NCBI GenBank assembly: GCA_900547015.1
Contig: URFD01000005.1
Span: forward strand, 1 to 32,393
Direction: 5' to 3'
DNA from: an uncultured Oscillospiraceae bacterium
Lineage (GTDB): Bacteria; Bacillota; Clostridia; Oscillospirales; Ruminococcaceae
DNA: 32,393 bases
Below the pieces are notes generated by a model. That model was not told the origin of the DNA, did no database searches, and saw only the letters and a list, made by a program, of their open reading frames with translations. This document shows positions 23,827-30,138 of the stretch, piece by piece (the first letter of the stretch is position 1; every line of letters starts with the position of its first letter). The position numbers and the translations under genes were made by a program.

Positions 23827-23954
23827 CTAAAACTCCTCCTCATACAATCTTTTCTTTCAAAAGAAACGTTCACGCTTTGCGGTGGTCCTCATCGGTTCGA
23901 TGGAAAACGCTTCACAGTCAACGCTCCCGAGCGGGTTGCTCTCCTCTATTCCAT

Positions 23955-24003
23955 TTTTTCAAAAGGAAGGCGGCGGAAGTCCCGTCACAGGACTTCCGCC
24001 GCC
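23955..24003 (-). terminator. terminator of the CNNM operon
   Basis: A perfect 14-bp stem GGCGGCGGAAGTCC/GGACTTCCGCCGCC (23969-23982 with 23990-24003) with a 7-nt loop. On the minus strand it is followed by TTCCTTTTG, and lies 39 nt after the preceding stop. Confidence 0.85.
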
Positions 24004-24042
24004 GGGGATTGGTTCCCTATGGCGGTTTGGGTCAGCGCTGCG

Positions 24043-25167
24043 CTATGCCACCTGCTCGGCAGCAGCCTTTGCGGTTTCGCTGTCCTCCGATTTTTTCTGC
24101 TCCTCCGGCTGTTCCGGGGTCTCCTCGGTCGGCTTGGTCTGCTCGGTTGGAGCGGTCGGTTCCACGGTCTGCGGAGTCTCGGTCAGCGGAGCTGCCGGAA
24201 TGGACTGCTCCCCATTGTCCGAAATCTGCGGCAAGCCCGGAACGGCGCCGTCCGGCGGGTCTTTGATTGCGGTGAGGTGGTACTCGCCGTCCTCCCGCTC
24301 CAGCACATAAATCATATACTTGCTGGGAACCGGCACGCTCTTTTCCTTCTTCACCTGCTGAATCCACTGGTTGTCCGGCGCGATGTAGCCCACGGTCAGC
24401 TCAAAGAGATTGCCCGTGCGGTTGATTTCCTCCACCTGTGGGGTATACAGGATGGTGGCATCCACCGGGACATAGTAGGTTTTGGTGTCCGCGTTGTAGG
24501 AGTAGATGGACAGATAGTCCTCAAACGACTGGTGAACCAGCGTGACCCCGTCTCCGAACAGCTTCGCACACGCAACATCGACGTCGCTCTGCGGCACCGA
24601 AATCATGCTGCCGTCGCCGATTGCGTACCTCTCGTTGTTTTCGAGGATGGCCGCCCAGATGGAGGAGCGCAGCAGCGCAAGGTCGCCCATCTCGTTGGGG
24701 TCCTCGAACGGAACCGGGTCAAACATCAGCACCGGCAGGATAAAGTTTCCAAATTCGGTTTTCTTCTTGGAGTTGTCAATCAGGTTTTCGGTGGTCTGCA
24801 CTCCCAGAGTCACGACGGTAATCAATCCGATGAGTGCCAGCAGGATGAACAGTCCGCCCAGCGGCACTGCTGCCGAATGTTTTCGGCGGCGTTTGTCCGA
24901 CTTTTTGCGTTTTGCATTCTGCGGTGCATTCTCCTGCTTTGGCTTCGGCTCAGGCTTTGCCTGCGGCTTCTCGGCCTTTGGCTCGGGCTTCGGCTCGGTA
25001 ACCTGCTCGGGCTTTGGCTCAGGCTTTGCCTGCGGCTTTTCGGCCTTTGGCTCGGGCTTCGGCTCAGTAACCTGCTCGGGCTTTGGCTCAGTCGGAGCTG
25101 CCTTCGCAGGCTGTTCTACCTTCTGCCAGCCCTGCTGTTGGTTTCGGTTGGGTTTTTTCCTTGACAT
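24043..25167 (-). CDS. single-pass membrane protein with Lys/Pro/Glu repeats
   Basis: 374 residues. Residues 1-100 are charged and disordered, with two copies of a 23-residue repeat (EPKPEQVTEPKPEPKAEKPQ...), ending in a KRKKSDKRRRK stop. One transmembrane helix (about 102-125) follows, then an extracellular alpha/beta domain (about 130-310) and a Pro/Thr/Glu-rich tail (about 315-374). I do not recognise the extracellular domain. The Lys-Pro repeat resembles TonB-like spacers in composition only; there is no outer membrane to span. It follows the CNNM gene by 14 nt, so the two are co-transcribed. Confidence 0.8.
   Translation of the reverse strand: MSRKKPNRNQQQGWQKVEQPAKAAPTEPKPEQVTEPKPEPKAEKPQAKPEPKPEQVTEPKPEPKAEKPQAKPEPKPKQENAPQNAKRKKSDKRRRKHSAAVPLGGLFILLALIGLITVVTLGVQTTENLIDNSKKKTEFGNFILPVLMFDPVPFEDPNEMGDLALLRSSIWAAILENNERYAIGDGSMISVPQSDVDVACAKLFGDGVTLVHQSFEDYLSIYSYNADTKTYYVPVDATILYTPQVEEINRTGNLFELTVGYIAPDNQWIQQVKKEKSVPVPSKYMIYVLEREDGEYHLTAIKDPPDGAVPGLPQISDNGEQSIPAAPLTETPQTVEPTAPTEQTKPTEETPEQPEEQKKSEDSETAKAAAEQVA
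24952..25089. repeat. 69-bp tandem repeat, two copies
   Basis: Copy one is 24952-25020 and copy two 25021-25089. They differ at only two positions, both silent or near-silent, so the duplication is recent or kept uniform. 69 bp equals 23 codons, preserving the frame. Confidence 0.95.
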
Positions 25168-25181
25168 TCTTCAGCCCCATT

Positions 25182-26465
25182 TCATTCGCTGTCTGCCGGC
25201 TGTTGCTGTGGCAGCAGCTCGATTTTCACTTTGGTAATCCTCTGGTCATCCATTTCGGTGACGGTCACCCGCATCCGGTCCTCATAGACCAGCTGCTCGC
25301 CCACCGTCGGGATGTGCTCGAGCTGCTCGAGAATCCATCCGCTGACCGTATTATAGTCGCTTTCAAAGGAGCGGTTGTCCTCGTCCAGCTCATCCATCAG
25401 GTCATAGATATTGTAGTCGCCGCTGACCTCATAGGTATGGTCGTCCTTCTTGACCAGCTCTTCCTCAAAATCATCGTATTCGTCCCAGATTTCGCCGACC
25501 AGCTCCTCCACGACATCCTCGATGGTAACCAGTCCCATCGTGCCTCCGTAGTCGTCGGTGACGATTGCCAGCGGCATCTTTTCTTTTCTCAGCTTTTCCA
25601 GCAGGCCGGACAGGTTCATCGTCTTGTGGACGAACAGGCACTGGGACAGCAGCGAGTGGATATCGTGTTCGCTGTTGCTGATTTCATCCTCCAGAATATC
25701 CCGCACATGAACCAGACCGATGATGTTGTCGATGGAGCCTTCATAAACCGGGATTCGGGAAACCTTGCTGGTTTTGGCAAGCTCCAGAATCTCCTCCCAG
25801 CTGTCCTCGACATCCAGCGTGACCATATCCACACGGGGGGTGACGATTTCCTGTACCTCGATTTCGTCAAACTCCAGCGCAGACTGGACAAGGTCGCTCT
25901 CGTTTTCCTCAAGCACGCCCTCCTCCTCGATGGATTCGACGATATATTTGAGCTCCTCCTCGGTGACCGAAGGCTTGTCATCCTCTCCGCCGGTCAGACG
26001 GGACATCAATCCGGACAGGGCACTGAGCGCTGCCGAAAGAGGCTTAAAGACGGTCATCAGGAAGCCAATCGGGCCGCTGACAACCACCGCCAGCGAATCC
26101 GCATTGTTTTTGGCATAGTTTTTGGGCAGAACCTCACCGAAGATCAATACAACAATCGTCATGACAACCGTGGAAACTGCCGCGCCCTTGTCCGCGCCGA
26201 GCAGGACGGTGAAGATGACGGTGGCAAGCGAAGCCGAGGCGATATTGACAATGTTGTTGCCGATGAGAACGGTGGAAATCATCCGCTCATAATTTTCCGC
26301 AACACGCAAAGTCCGCGCCGCCTTTTTGTCGCCGTTTTCCTCCAGACTCTTCAGGCGAATCTTGTTCACACTGGTCAGGGCAGTTTCGGAGCCCGAGAAA
26401 AAGGCCGAAAGCGCCACCAAAACGATTAAAAAAATGCAAGATAACCCGCTGCTACTGTCCAACAT
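25182..26465 (-). CDS. CNNM/CBS-domain transporter (HlyC/CorC family)
   Basis: 427 residues. The DUF21/CNNM membrane domain (helices about 10-30, 64-90, 96-118 and 123-150) has the FFSGSETAL start and GEVLPKNYAK motif. Two CBS domains follow (about 205-265 and 270-330, with TPRVDM and GLVTIEDVVEELVGEI), then the CorC/HlyC transporter-associated domain (about 345-420). The family exports Mg2+ or Co2+ with nucleotide-regulated CBS domains. The original hemolysin label is historical. Start at 26465; the ribosome site is weak (GTAGAG). First gene of a two-gene operon with the repeat protein. Confidence 0.93.
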   Translation of the reverse strand: MLDSSSGLSCIFLIVLVALSAFFSGSETALTSVNKIRLKSLEENGDKKAARTLRVAENYERMISTVLIGNNIVNIASASLATVIFTVLLGADKGAAVSTVVMTIVVLIFGEVLPKNYAKNNADSLAVVVSGPIGFLMTVFKPLSAALSALSGLMSRLTGGEDDKPSVTEEELKYIVESIEEEGVLEENESDLVQSALEFDEIEVQEIVTPRVDMVTLDVEDSWEEILELAKTSKVSRIPVYEGSIDNIIGLVHVRDILEDEISNSEHDIHSLLSQCLFVHKTMNLSGLLEKLRKEKMPLAIVTDDYGGTMGLVTIEDVVEELVGEIWDEYDDFEEELVKKDDHTYEVSGDYNIYDLMDELDEDNRSFESDYNTVSGWILEQLEHIPTVGEQLVYEDRMRVTVTEMDDQRITKVKIELLPQQQPADSE

Positions 26466-26537
26466 TCATCAGCTCTACTTTCTTAAAAGATATTTTTCTG
26501 GCGGAGTTGGGTTTTCTCTCCTCCCAGTCTGTTTTTT

Positions 26538-26566
26538 ATTTTATCAGAAATCCCTCCGATTCTCAA
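26538..26566 (-). promoter_or_regulatory. promoter of the CNNM operon
   Basis: TTGAGA (26561-26566) and TAAAAT (26538-26543) with a 17-bp spacer and TGA before the -10 (extended -10). The rest of the 26466-26827 gene-free stretch holds the divergent MATE promoter and leader. Confidence 0.75.
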
Positions 26567-26731
26567 GTTTTTCTGCGATTATTTACAGCTATTTCATACT
26601 CGTAGGCTTCCGTCCGGTCGTTTCGGCTGGCTGTGGCGGCGTTTTGCTCGGTTTTTCTTCCGGTTTCAGGGGCGCTCTGCGGGTCAATTTTCGTCACTTG
26701 TGACATTTTGCAGAAAATTTTCTGTAAGGGA

Positions 26732-26762
26732 TTGACTATGGTGTAAGACCATACTTTATAAT
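26732..26762 (+). promoter_or_regulatory. MerR-type promoter/operator of the MATE gene
   Basis: TTGACT (26732-26737) and a perfect TATAAT (26757-26762) are 19 bp apart, too far for unaided sigma-A. The spacer holds a perfect dyad TATGGT-N5-ACCATA (26737-26753). This overlong spacer with a central dyad is the classic MerR-activator architecture. Confidence 0.75.
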
Positions 26763-26827
26763 GCCTTCTTGCAAGACCGCAAAAAATAGAGGCGGTCACA
26801 CCGAGGAAGGAAAGGAGCAATCTTTGC

Positions 26828-28189
26828 ATGATGAAACAGGATGGAATGAAACAAGAGCTCAGCCGAAAATTTTACCGCTATGTGCTGCCGTCGATGGTGT
26901 CGATGCTGCTCAGCGGCTTTTACGCGATGGTGGACGGCGTCTTTGTGGGCAACGCGGTGGGCAGTGCGGCGCTGGCTGCCATCAATCTGGTCTACCCGAT
27001 TCATGCCTGCTTGAATGCGACCGCCTTCGGATTGGGCGTGGGCGGCGCGGTGCTGATGAGCAAGCATCTGGGCTGTGATGAGCAGTACGAGGCACAGCGC
27101 GCGATGGGAACCACCCTGTCGGTGCTGACGCTGGCAGGACTGGTGCTAATGGGGCTGTTCTGGCTGAGCAAGGATTTGCTCATCGGATTGCTGGGCGCCA
27201 CCGGAGAGATTGCCCGTTATGCTGACGACTACATCTCGGTCATCATCCTGTGCGGCATCTTCCCGGTGCTGGGCAACGGCATCACCCCGCTGATTCGCAA
27301 TCAGGGCCGCACCATTCAGGCGACCTTGTTCATGAGCTCGGGGCTGGTCACCAACATCGTGCTGGACTATCTGCTGGTCTATCGGCTGTCGATGGGACTG
27401 CGCGGTGCAGCGATTGCCACCGTGATTGCACAGGCGGTGGTTGCCCTCCTTGCCCTGTTCTATCTGTTTGCAAATAACCGCTCCGTCTTTACCTTGGAGG
27501 GGCTGCGGATTTCCGGGGACAGCCTCAAGCGAATCGTCCGCATCGCCGTTTCGCCGTTCGGCCAGACCCTCATCCCTTCGGTCATCATCGTCCTGACCAA
27601 CTGGCAGTGCATCCGCTACGGAGGGGACGACGCTCTGGCGGTGTTCTCCCTGCTGTCCTATGTGCTGGCATCGGTCCAGCTGCTGTTGCAGGGCGTGGGC
27701 GACGGCATCCAGCCGCTGTTGAGCTTTTCCTACGGCGCAGGCCAGCGGGAGGAAATCCGCTACCTGTTCCGCAAGGGCATCCTAAGCTCTATCCTCATCT
27801 CGACCCTGACCGCAATCGGCGTCTCGATTCTGCGGGCTCCCATCGTGGGGCTGTTTGGCCTGAGCGGCGAGGTTGCACAGCAGGCACAGCCGGCGCTGGT
27901 CATCACGGCACTTTCCTTCTTAATGGTCGGCCTGACCCGCTGCATCAGTGCCTACTTCTACGCGGTGGAGCAGACCGCTGTCTCCTCCCTGCTGGTCTAC
28001 ATCGAACCTTGTCTGCTGTATCCGCTGGCTCTGTGGCTGCTGCCGCTGATGTTTGGACTCAGCGGTGTGTGGGCGGCATACCCGATCGCACAGCTTGCGC
28101 TTGCCGTTCTGTGCGTTGCACTCTACCTGCGCATCGAGCGCCGCTCTGCCGTCTGCTCCTGCCCCGTCGAGGACACTCCAAGCTGCTAA
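26828..28189 (+). CDS. MATE-family multidrug efflux transporter
   Basis: 453 residues with twelve hydrophobic helices in two halves. The first half has the VDGVFVGNAVG motif and the NGITPLIRNQGR loop; the second repeats the pattern with GDGIQPLLSFSYGAGQ. These match the DinF/NorM-like MATE exporters, which expel cationic drugs using Na+ or H+ gradients. The start at 26828 has AGGAG ten bases upstream; ATGs at 26831 and 26843 are alternatives. The leader holds a GACCGC/GCGGTC hairpin (26775-26797). A single-gene unit whose promoter looks MerR-activated. Confidence 0.93.
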   Translation: MMKQDGMKQELSRKFYRYVLPSMVSMLLSGFYAMVDGVFVGNAVGSAALAAINLVYPIHACLNATAFGLGVGGAVLMSKHLGCDEQYEAQRAMGTTLSVLTLAGLVLMGLFWLSKDLLIGLLGATGEIARYADDYISVIILCGIFPVLGNGITPLIRNQGRTIQATLFMSSGLVTNIVLDYLLVYRLSMGLRGAAIATVIAQAVVALLALFYLFANNRSVFTLEGLRISGDSLKRIVRIAVSPFGQTLIPSVIIVLTNWQCIRYGGDDALAVFSLLSYVLASVQLLLQGVGDGIQPLLSFSYGAGQREEIRYLFRKGILSSILISTLTAIGVSILRAPIVGLFGLSGEVAQQAQPALVITALSFLMVGLTRCISAYFYAVEQTAVSSLLVYIEPCLLYPLALWLLPLMFGLSGVWAAYPIAQLALAVLCVALYLRIERRSAVCSCPVEDTPSC

Positions 28190-28207
28190 TTCCCAAAAAG
28201 CACACAC

Positions 28208-28237
28208 AAAAAACCGGACAGAAATGTCCGGTTTTTT
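28208..28237 (+). terminator. bidirectional terminator between the MATE and coiled-coil genes
   Basis: AACCGGACA/TGTCCGGTT with a 4-nt loop, flanked by six A on the left and six T on the right. It serves the MATE gene on the plus strand and the convergent coiled-coil gene on the minus strand. Confidence 0.93.
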
Positions 28238-28264
28238 CTATCTTCTGTTCTATTTTGGGGGAAG

Positions 28265-28819
28265 CTACATATTGGGTTTGCGTCTGATGCCGCGCGACTT
28301 ATACGGAACAACCCGTCCTGCAACGGTTTGTTTGATTGCCCAGACATCGTTCTTCACTTCGTTGAGAATCTCGTTCATCTGCTCCAGCTGTACCACACGA
28401 CGGTGCAGGTCATTGTGACCTTCCAGCAACAGATTGATTTTTCTGTCGATTTCATTCTCAACAATCAGCTGGGTCTTGGTGGCAAGCGCCTTGACCGATT
28501 GCAGCTCCGATTCGACCTTGTCCAGTCTTGCATCGACCTTGTCCAGTCTTGCATCGACCTTGTCCAGTCTGCTGTAGATTGGAGCAACGGCATCTTGAAT
28601 CTGGGTGTGCATTTCCTCCATCATCTGGCGGTTGTTCTCGGACATCTGCCGATTCATTTCCTCCATCATCTGGCGGTTGTTTTCCGCCATCTGGCGATTC
28701 ATTTCCTCCATCATCTGGCGGTTGTTCTCAGCCATCTGCCGGTTCATTTCCTCCGTCATCTGGCGGTTGTTCTCGGACAGCATCTGGCGCATCGCCTGCA
28801 ACAGCTCCATGTTTTCCAT
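28265..28819 (-). CDS. coiled-coil repeat protein of unknown function
   Basis: 184 residues, nearly all helical. Residues 12-71 are four copies of a 15-residue repeat (MAENNRQMMEEMNRQ). Residues 84-104 are three heptads (RLDKVDA), followed by a longer Leu/Val-rich coil to about 165 and a basic tail (YKSRGIRRKP). No signal peptide or membrane helix, so it is probably cytoplasmic, and the basic tail might bind nucleic acid. The start at 28819 has AAAGGAGG eight bases upstream; the longer upstream reading crosses the promoter and was rejected. Own promoter and terminator. I do not recognise a named family. Confidence 0.82.
   Translation of the reverse strand: MENMELLQAMRQMLSENNRQMTEEMNRQMAENNRQMMEEMNRQMAENNRQMMEEMNRQMSENNRQMMEEMHTQIQDAVAPIYSRLDKVDARLDKVDARLDKVESELQSVKALATKTQLIVENEIDRKINLLLEGHNDLHRRVVQLEQMNEILNEVKNDVWAIKQTVAGRVVPYKSRGIRRKPNM
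28513..28571. repeat. 21-bp tandem repeat, about 2.8 copies
   Basis: CGACCTTGTCCAGTCTTGCAT repeats at 28513 and 28534 identically, with a partial third copy from 28555. It encodes the RLDKVDA heptads. Confidence 0.93.
28611..28790. repeat. 45-bp tandem repeat, four copies
   Basis: Units start at 28611, 28656, 28701 and 28746, each opening with ATTTCCTCC and sharing CATCTGGCGGTTGTT. They encode the 15-residue coiled-coil repeats and preserve frame. Confidence 0.95.
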
Positions 28820-28853
28820 CCTCGCAGCCTCCTTTCCTCTGTTTTCTAATTCC

Positions 28854-28882
28854 ATTATAGCACAGACGCGGTCGCGATTCAA
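28854..28882 (-). promoter_or_regulatory. promoter of the coiled-coil gene
   Basis: TTGAAT (28877-28882) and a perfect TATAAT (28854-28859) with a 17-bp spacer, about 35 nt upstream of the start codon. Confidence 0.82.
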
Positions 28883-28912
28883 TGAGGGAAGGCAAGCCGC
28901 CGCTGATTTTAA

Positions 28913-28952
28913 GACAAACATCCCCCTCTGCCCGAGCGGACAGAGAGGGATG
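28913..28952 (-). terminator. terminator of the DUF4364 gene
   Basis: On the minus strand a 12-bp stem with one mismatch (CATCCCTCTCTG/CAGAGGGGGATG) is followed by TTTGTCTT. It lies 27 nt after the stop. Confidence 0.75.
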
Positions 28953-28979
28953 CGTTTTGCATTGTGATTCGGCAAGGGG

Positions 28980-29537
28980 TCAAGGACGGAGCAGCAGCTC
29001 CAACAGGCCGGAATAGAGCGCGGCTGGGTCGTCTTCAATCGTCTGGCGAACGCGCAGGCACTCCTCCTCGGTCGGCAGGAACACCTTCATCTCCAACAGA
29101 TCCGAGCCGATGTCCCGCAGAACCAGCTCCAGAATGTATCCGTCCGAAACGGGGTGATAGTTGATTTCCACCCGGTCCATGCAGCGGTGAATCCGGGTGA
29201 GCTTGCGCGCCTCCTCCAGCGTCTTTTCCCGCACAGAAAGCGGCAGTGTCTTTTCAAAGGTGCGGGCTGTGACCCTGCCCACCTCGGTGATGGACAGCAC
29301 CTCCCGTCCGTCCTCGGTCTGCTGGCGGCGCAGATGGCTGGTGCGCTCAAGGTCGCTGACCGATTCGGCAAATTCAAAGTAGTTGACCAGCCCCGTATTC
29401 TGGAAGATTTCGTTGAGCTCGTCGAAGGTCATCTCCTGCTCGATGCTGTTGAGCAGAAAGCAGATGAGAATCTTGACCTCAAAATCGTTGGTCAGTCCGC
29501 CGGGACGCACCCCTCCCACGAAAGCGTTAAAGGACAT
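28980..29537 (-). CDS. DUF4364-family protein
   Basis: 185 residues. The N-terminal half (about 10-95) looks like a winged-helix domain: a LTNDFEVKILICFLLN opening, a DELNEIFQ helix and the TEDGREVLSITEVGR wing. The C-terminal half (about 100-185) is an alpha/beta domain with the NYHPVSDGYILEL strand pair. This matches DUF4364, a Clostridia family of likely DNA-binding proteins without known targets. The ATG at 29537 is preferred (AAAGGGGG upstream); an in-frame GTG three codons earlier is possible. The promoter is unclear: a TAAAAT lies in the 29538-29704 gap without a good -35. Confidence 0.82.
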   Translation of the reverse strand: MSFNAFVGGVRPGGLTNDFEVKILICFLLNSIEQEMTFDELNEIFQNTGLVNYFEFAESVSDLERTSHLRRQQTEDGREVLSITEVGRVTARTFEKTLPLSVREKTLEEARKLTRIHRCMDRVEINYHPVSDGYILELVLRDIGSDLLEMKVFLPTEEECLRVRQTIEDDPAALYSGLLELLLRP

Positions 29538-29704
29538 CCTTTCCACCCCCTTTGCACGATGCCGGTCGATGCGGACCGCAGCCCTCCGACATCTTTTCTC
29601 TTATTTTACAACATTTCTCCCGATTTTAAAAGAGGCGAAGTCAGGTTTTTCGGCAAAATCCATCGATTTTCTCTCTGATTTGGCGCAGGAGGGCAAAAAT
29701 CGGA

Positions 29705-29917
29705 CTAGATTTTCTCCAATTCCCGCAGAATCGACTGCATCTTTCTGGGCGAAACATAGCCTCCGGCATGGTCGAGGATGTCCCGGAGCGGGATGGCATT
29801 GGCGACCGGAAGCATCGGGTGACGCATGACCATCGGCAGCTCCTTTTGCAGCATCGCCCGAGCGCGCGGGTTTTGCAGCACCTCGCCGACGGTAATCTGA
29901 TAGTTTTTCAGGTTCAT
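29705..29917 (-). CDS. small orphan helical protein (glycosidase-associated-type module)
   Basis: 70 residues, predicted helical. Its ITVGEVLQNPRARAMLQKEL opening, a mid-chain HPM turn and a closing helix (RKMQSILRELEKI) resemble, from memory, a short module often fused to the C-terminus of glycoside hydrolases and esterases (pattern VGxLLxNPxxRAVLxK). Here it stands alone. The ATG at 29917 is fixed by AAAGGAG eight bases upstream; nine earlier in-frame codons overlap that site. Monocistronic and divergent from metG. Function unknown. Confidence 0.75.
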   Translation of the reverse strand: MNLKNYQITVGEVLQNPRARAMLQKELPMVMRHPMLPVANAIPLRDILDHAGGYVSPRKMQSILRELEKI

Positions 29918-29958
29918 AACAGCAGCTCCTTTCCAAAAATCCATACGGGATTCCCTCT

Positions 29959-29987
29959 ATTCTATGCCGGTTTGCAAAAGCTGTGAC
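29959..29987 (-). promoter_or_regulatory. candidate promoter of the 70-residue gene
   Basis: GTCACA (29982-29987, 4 of 6) and TAGAAT (29959-29964, 5 of 6) with a 17-bp spacer. A GGCTTTT/AAAAGCC inverted repeat (29989-30007) sits just upstream and could be an operator. Confidence 0.45.
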
Positions 29988-30050
29988 GGGCTTTTCGGGC
30001 AAAAGCCATACGAACGGGCGATAAATCCGCAGGGAATTGAAAACAGGGCA

Positions 30051-30079
30051 TTGAGTTTCCGACAAAACAATGCTATAAT
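30051..30079 (+). promoter_or_regulatory. metG promoter
   Basis: TTGAGT (30051-30056) and a perfect TATAAT (30074-30079) with a 17-bp spacer. The leader is only about 53 nt, too short for a T-box. Confidence 0.85.
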
Positions 30080-30138
30080 TTTAGCGTATCATACGTTTTT
30101 TACCCAAGCGGTATCGATAGACAGGAGGACGAATCATC

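Noticed and set aside
23890..23940. AGCGTT direct repeats upstream of lrgA as a LytTR-type operator
   Set aside because: The two copies are about 14 bp apart rather than the 21-23 bp typical of LytTR regulators, and no lytSR genes are near.
23662..25164. Long plus-strand open frame opposite lrgA and the repeat-bearing membrane protein
   Set aside because: It spans the terminator of the minus-strand operon and its Gly/Leu-rich end is the antisense of the KP repeats.
26563..26829. 88-codon minus-strand frame between the CNNM and MATE genes
   Set aside because: It overlaps both divergent promoters and the MATE ribosome site and shows no domain.
30080..30138. T-box leader for metG
   Set aside because: Only about 53 nt lie between the predicted start and the start codon, and there is no T-box core or terminator.
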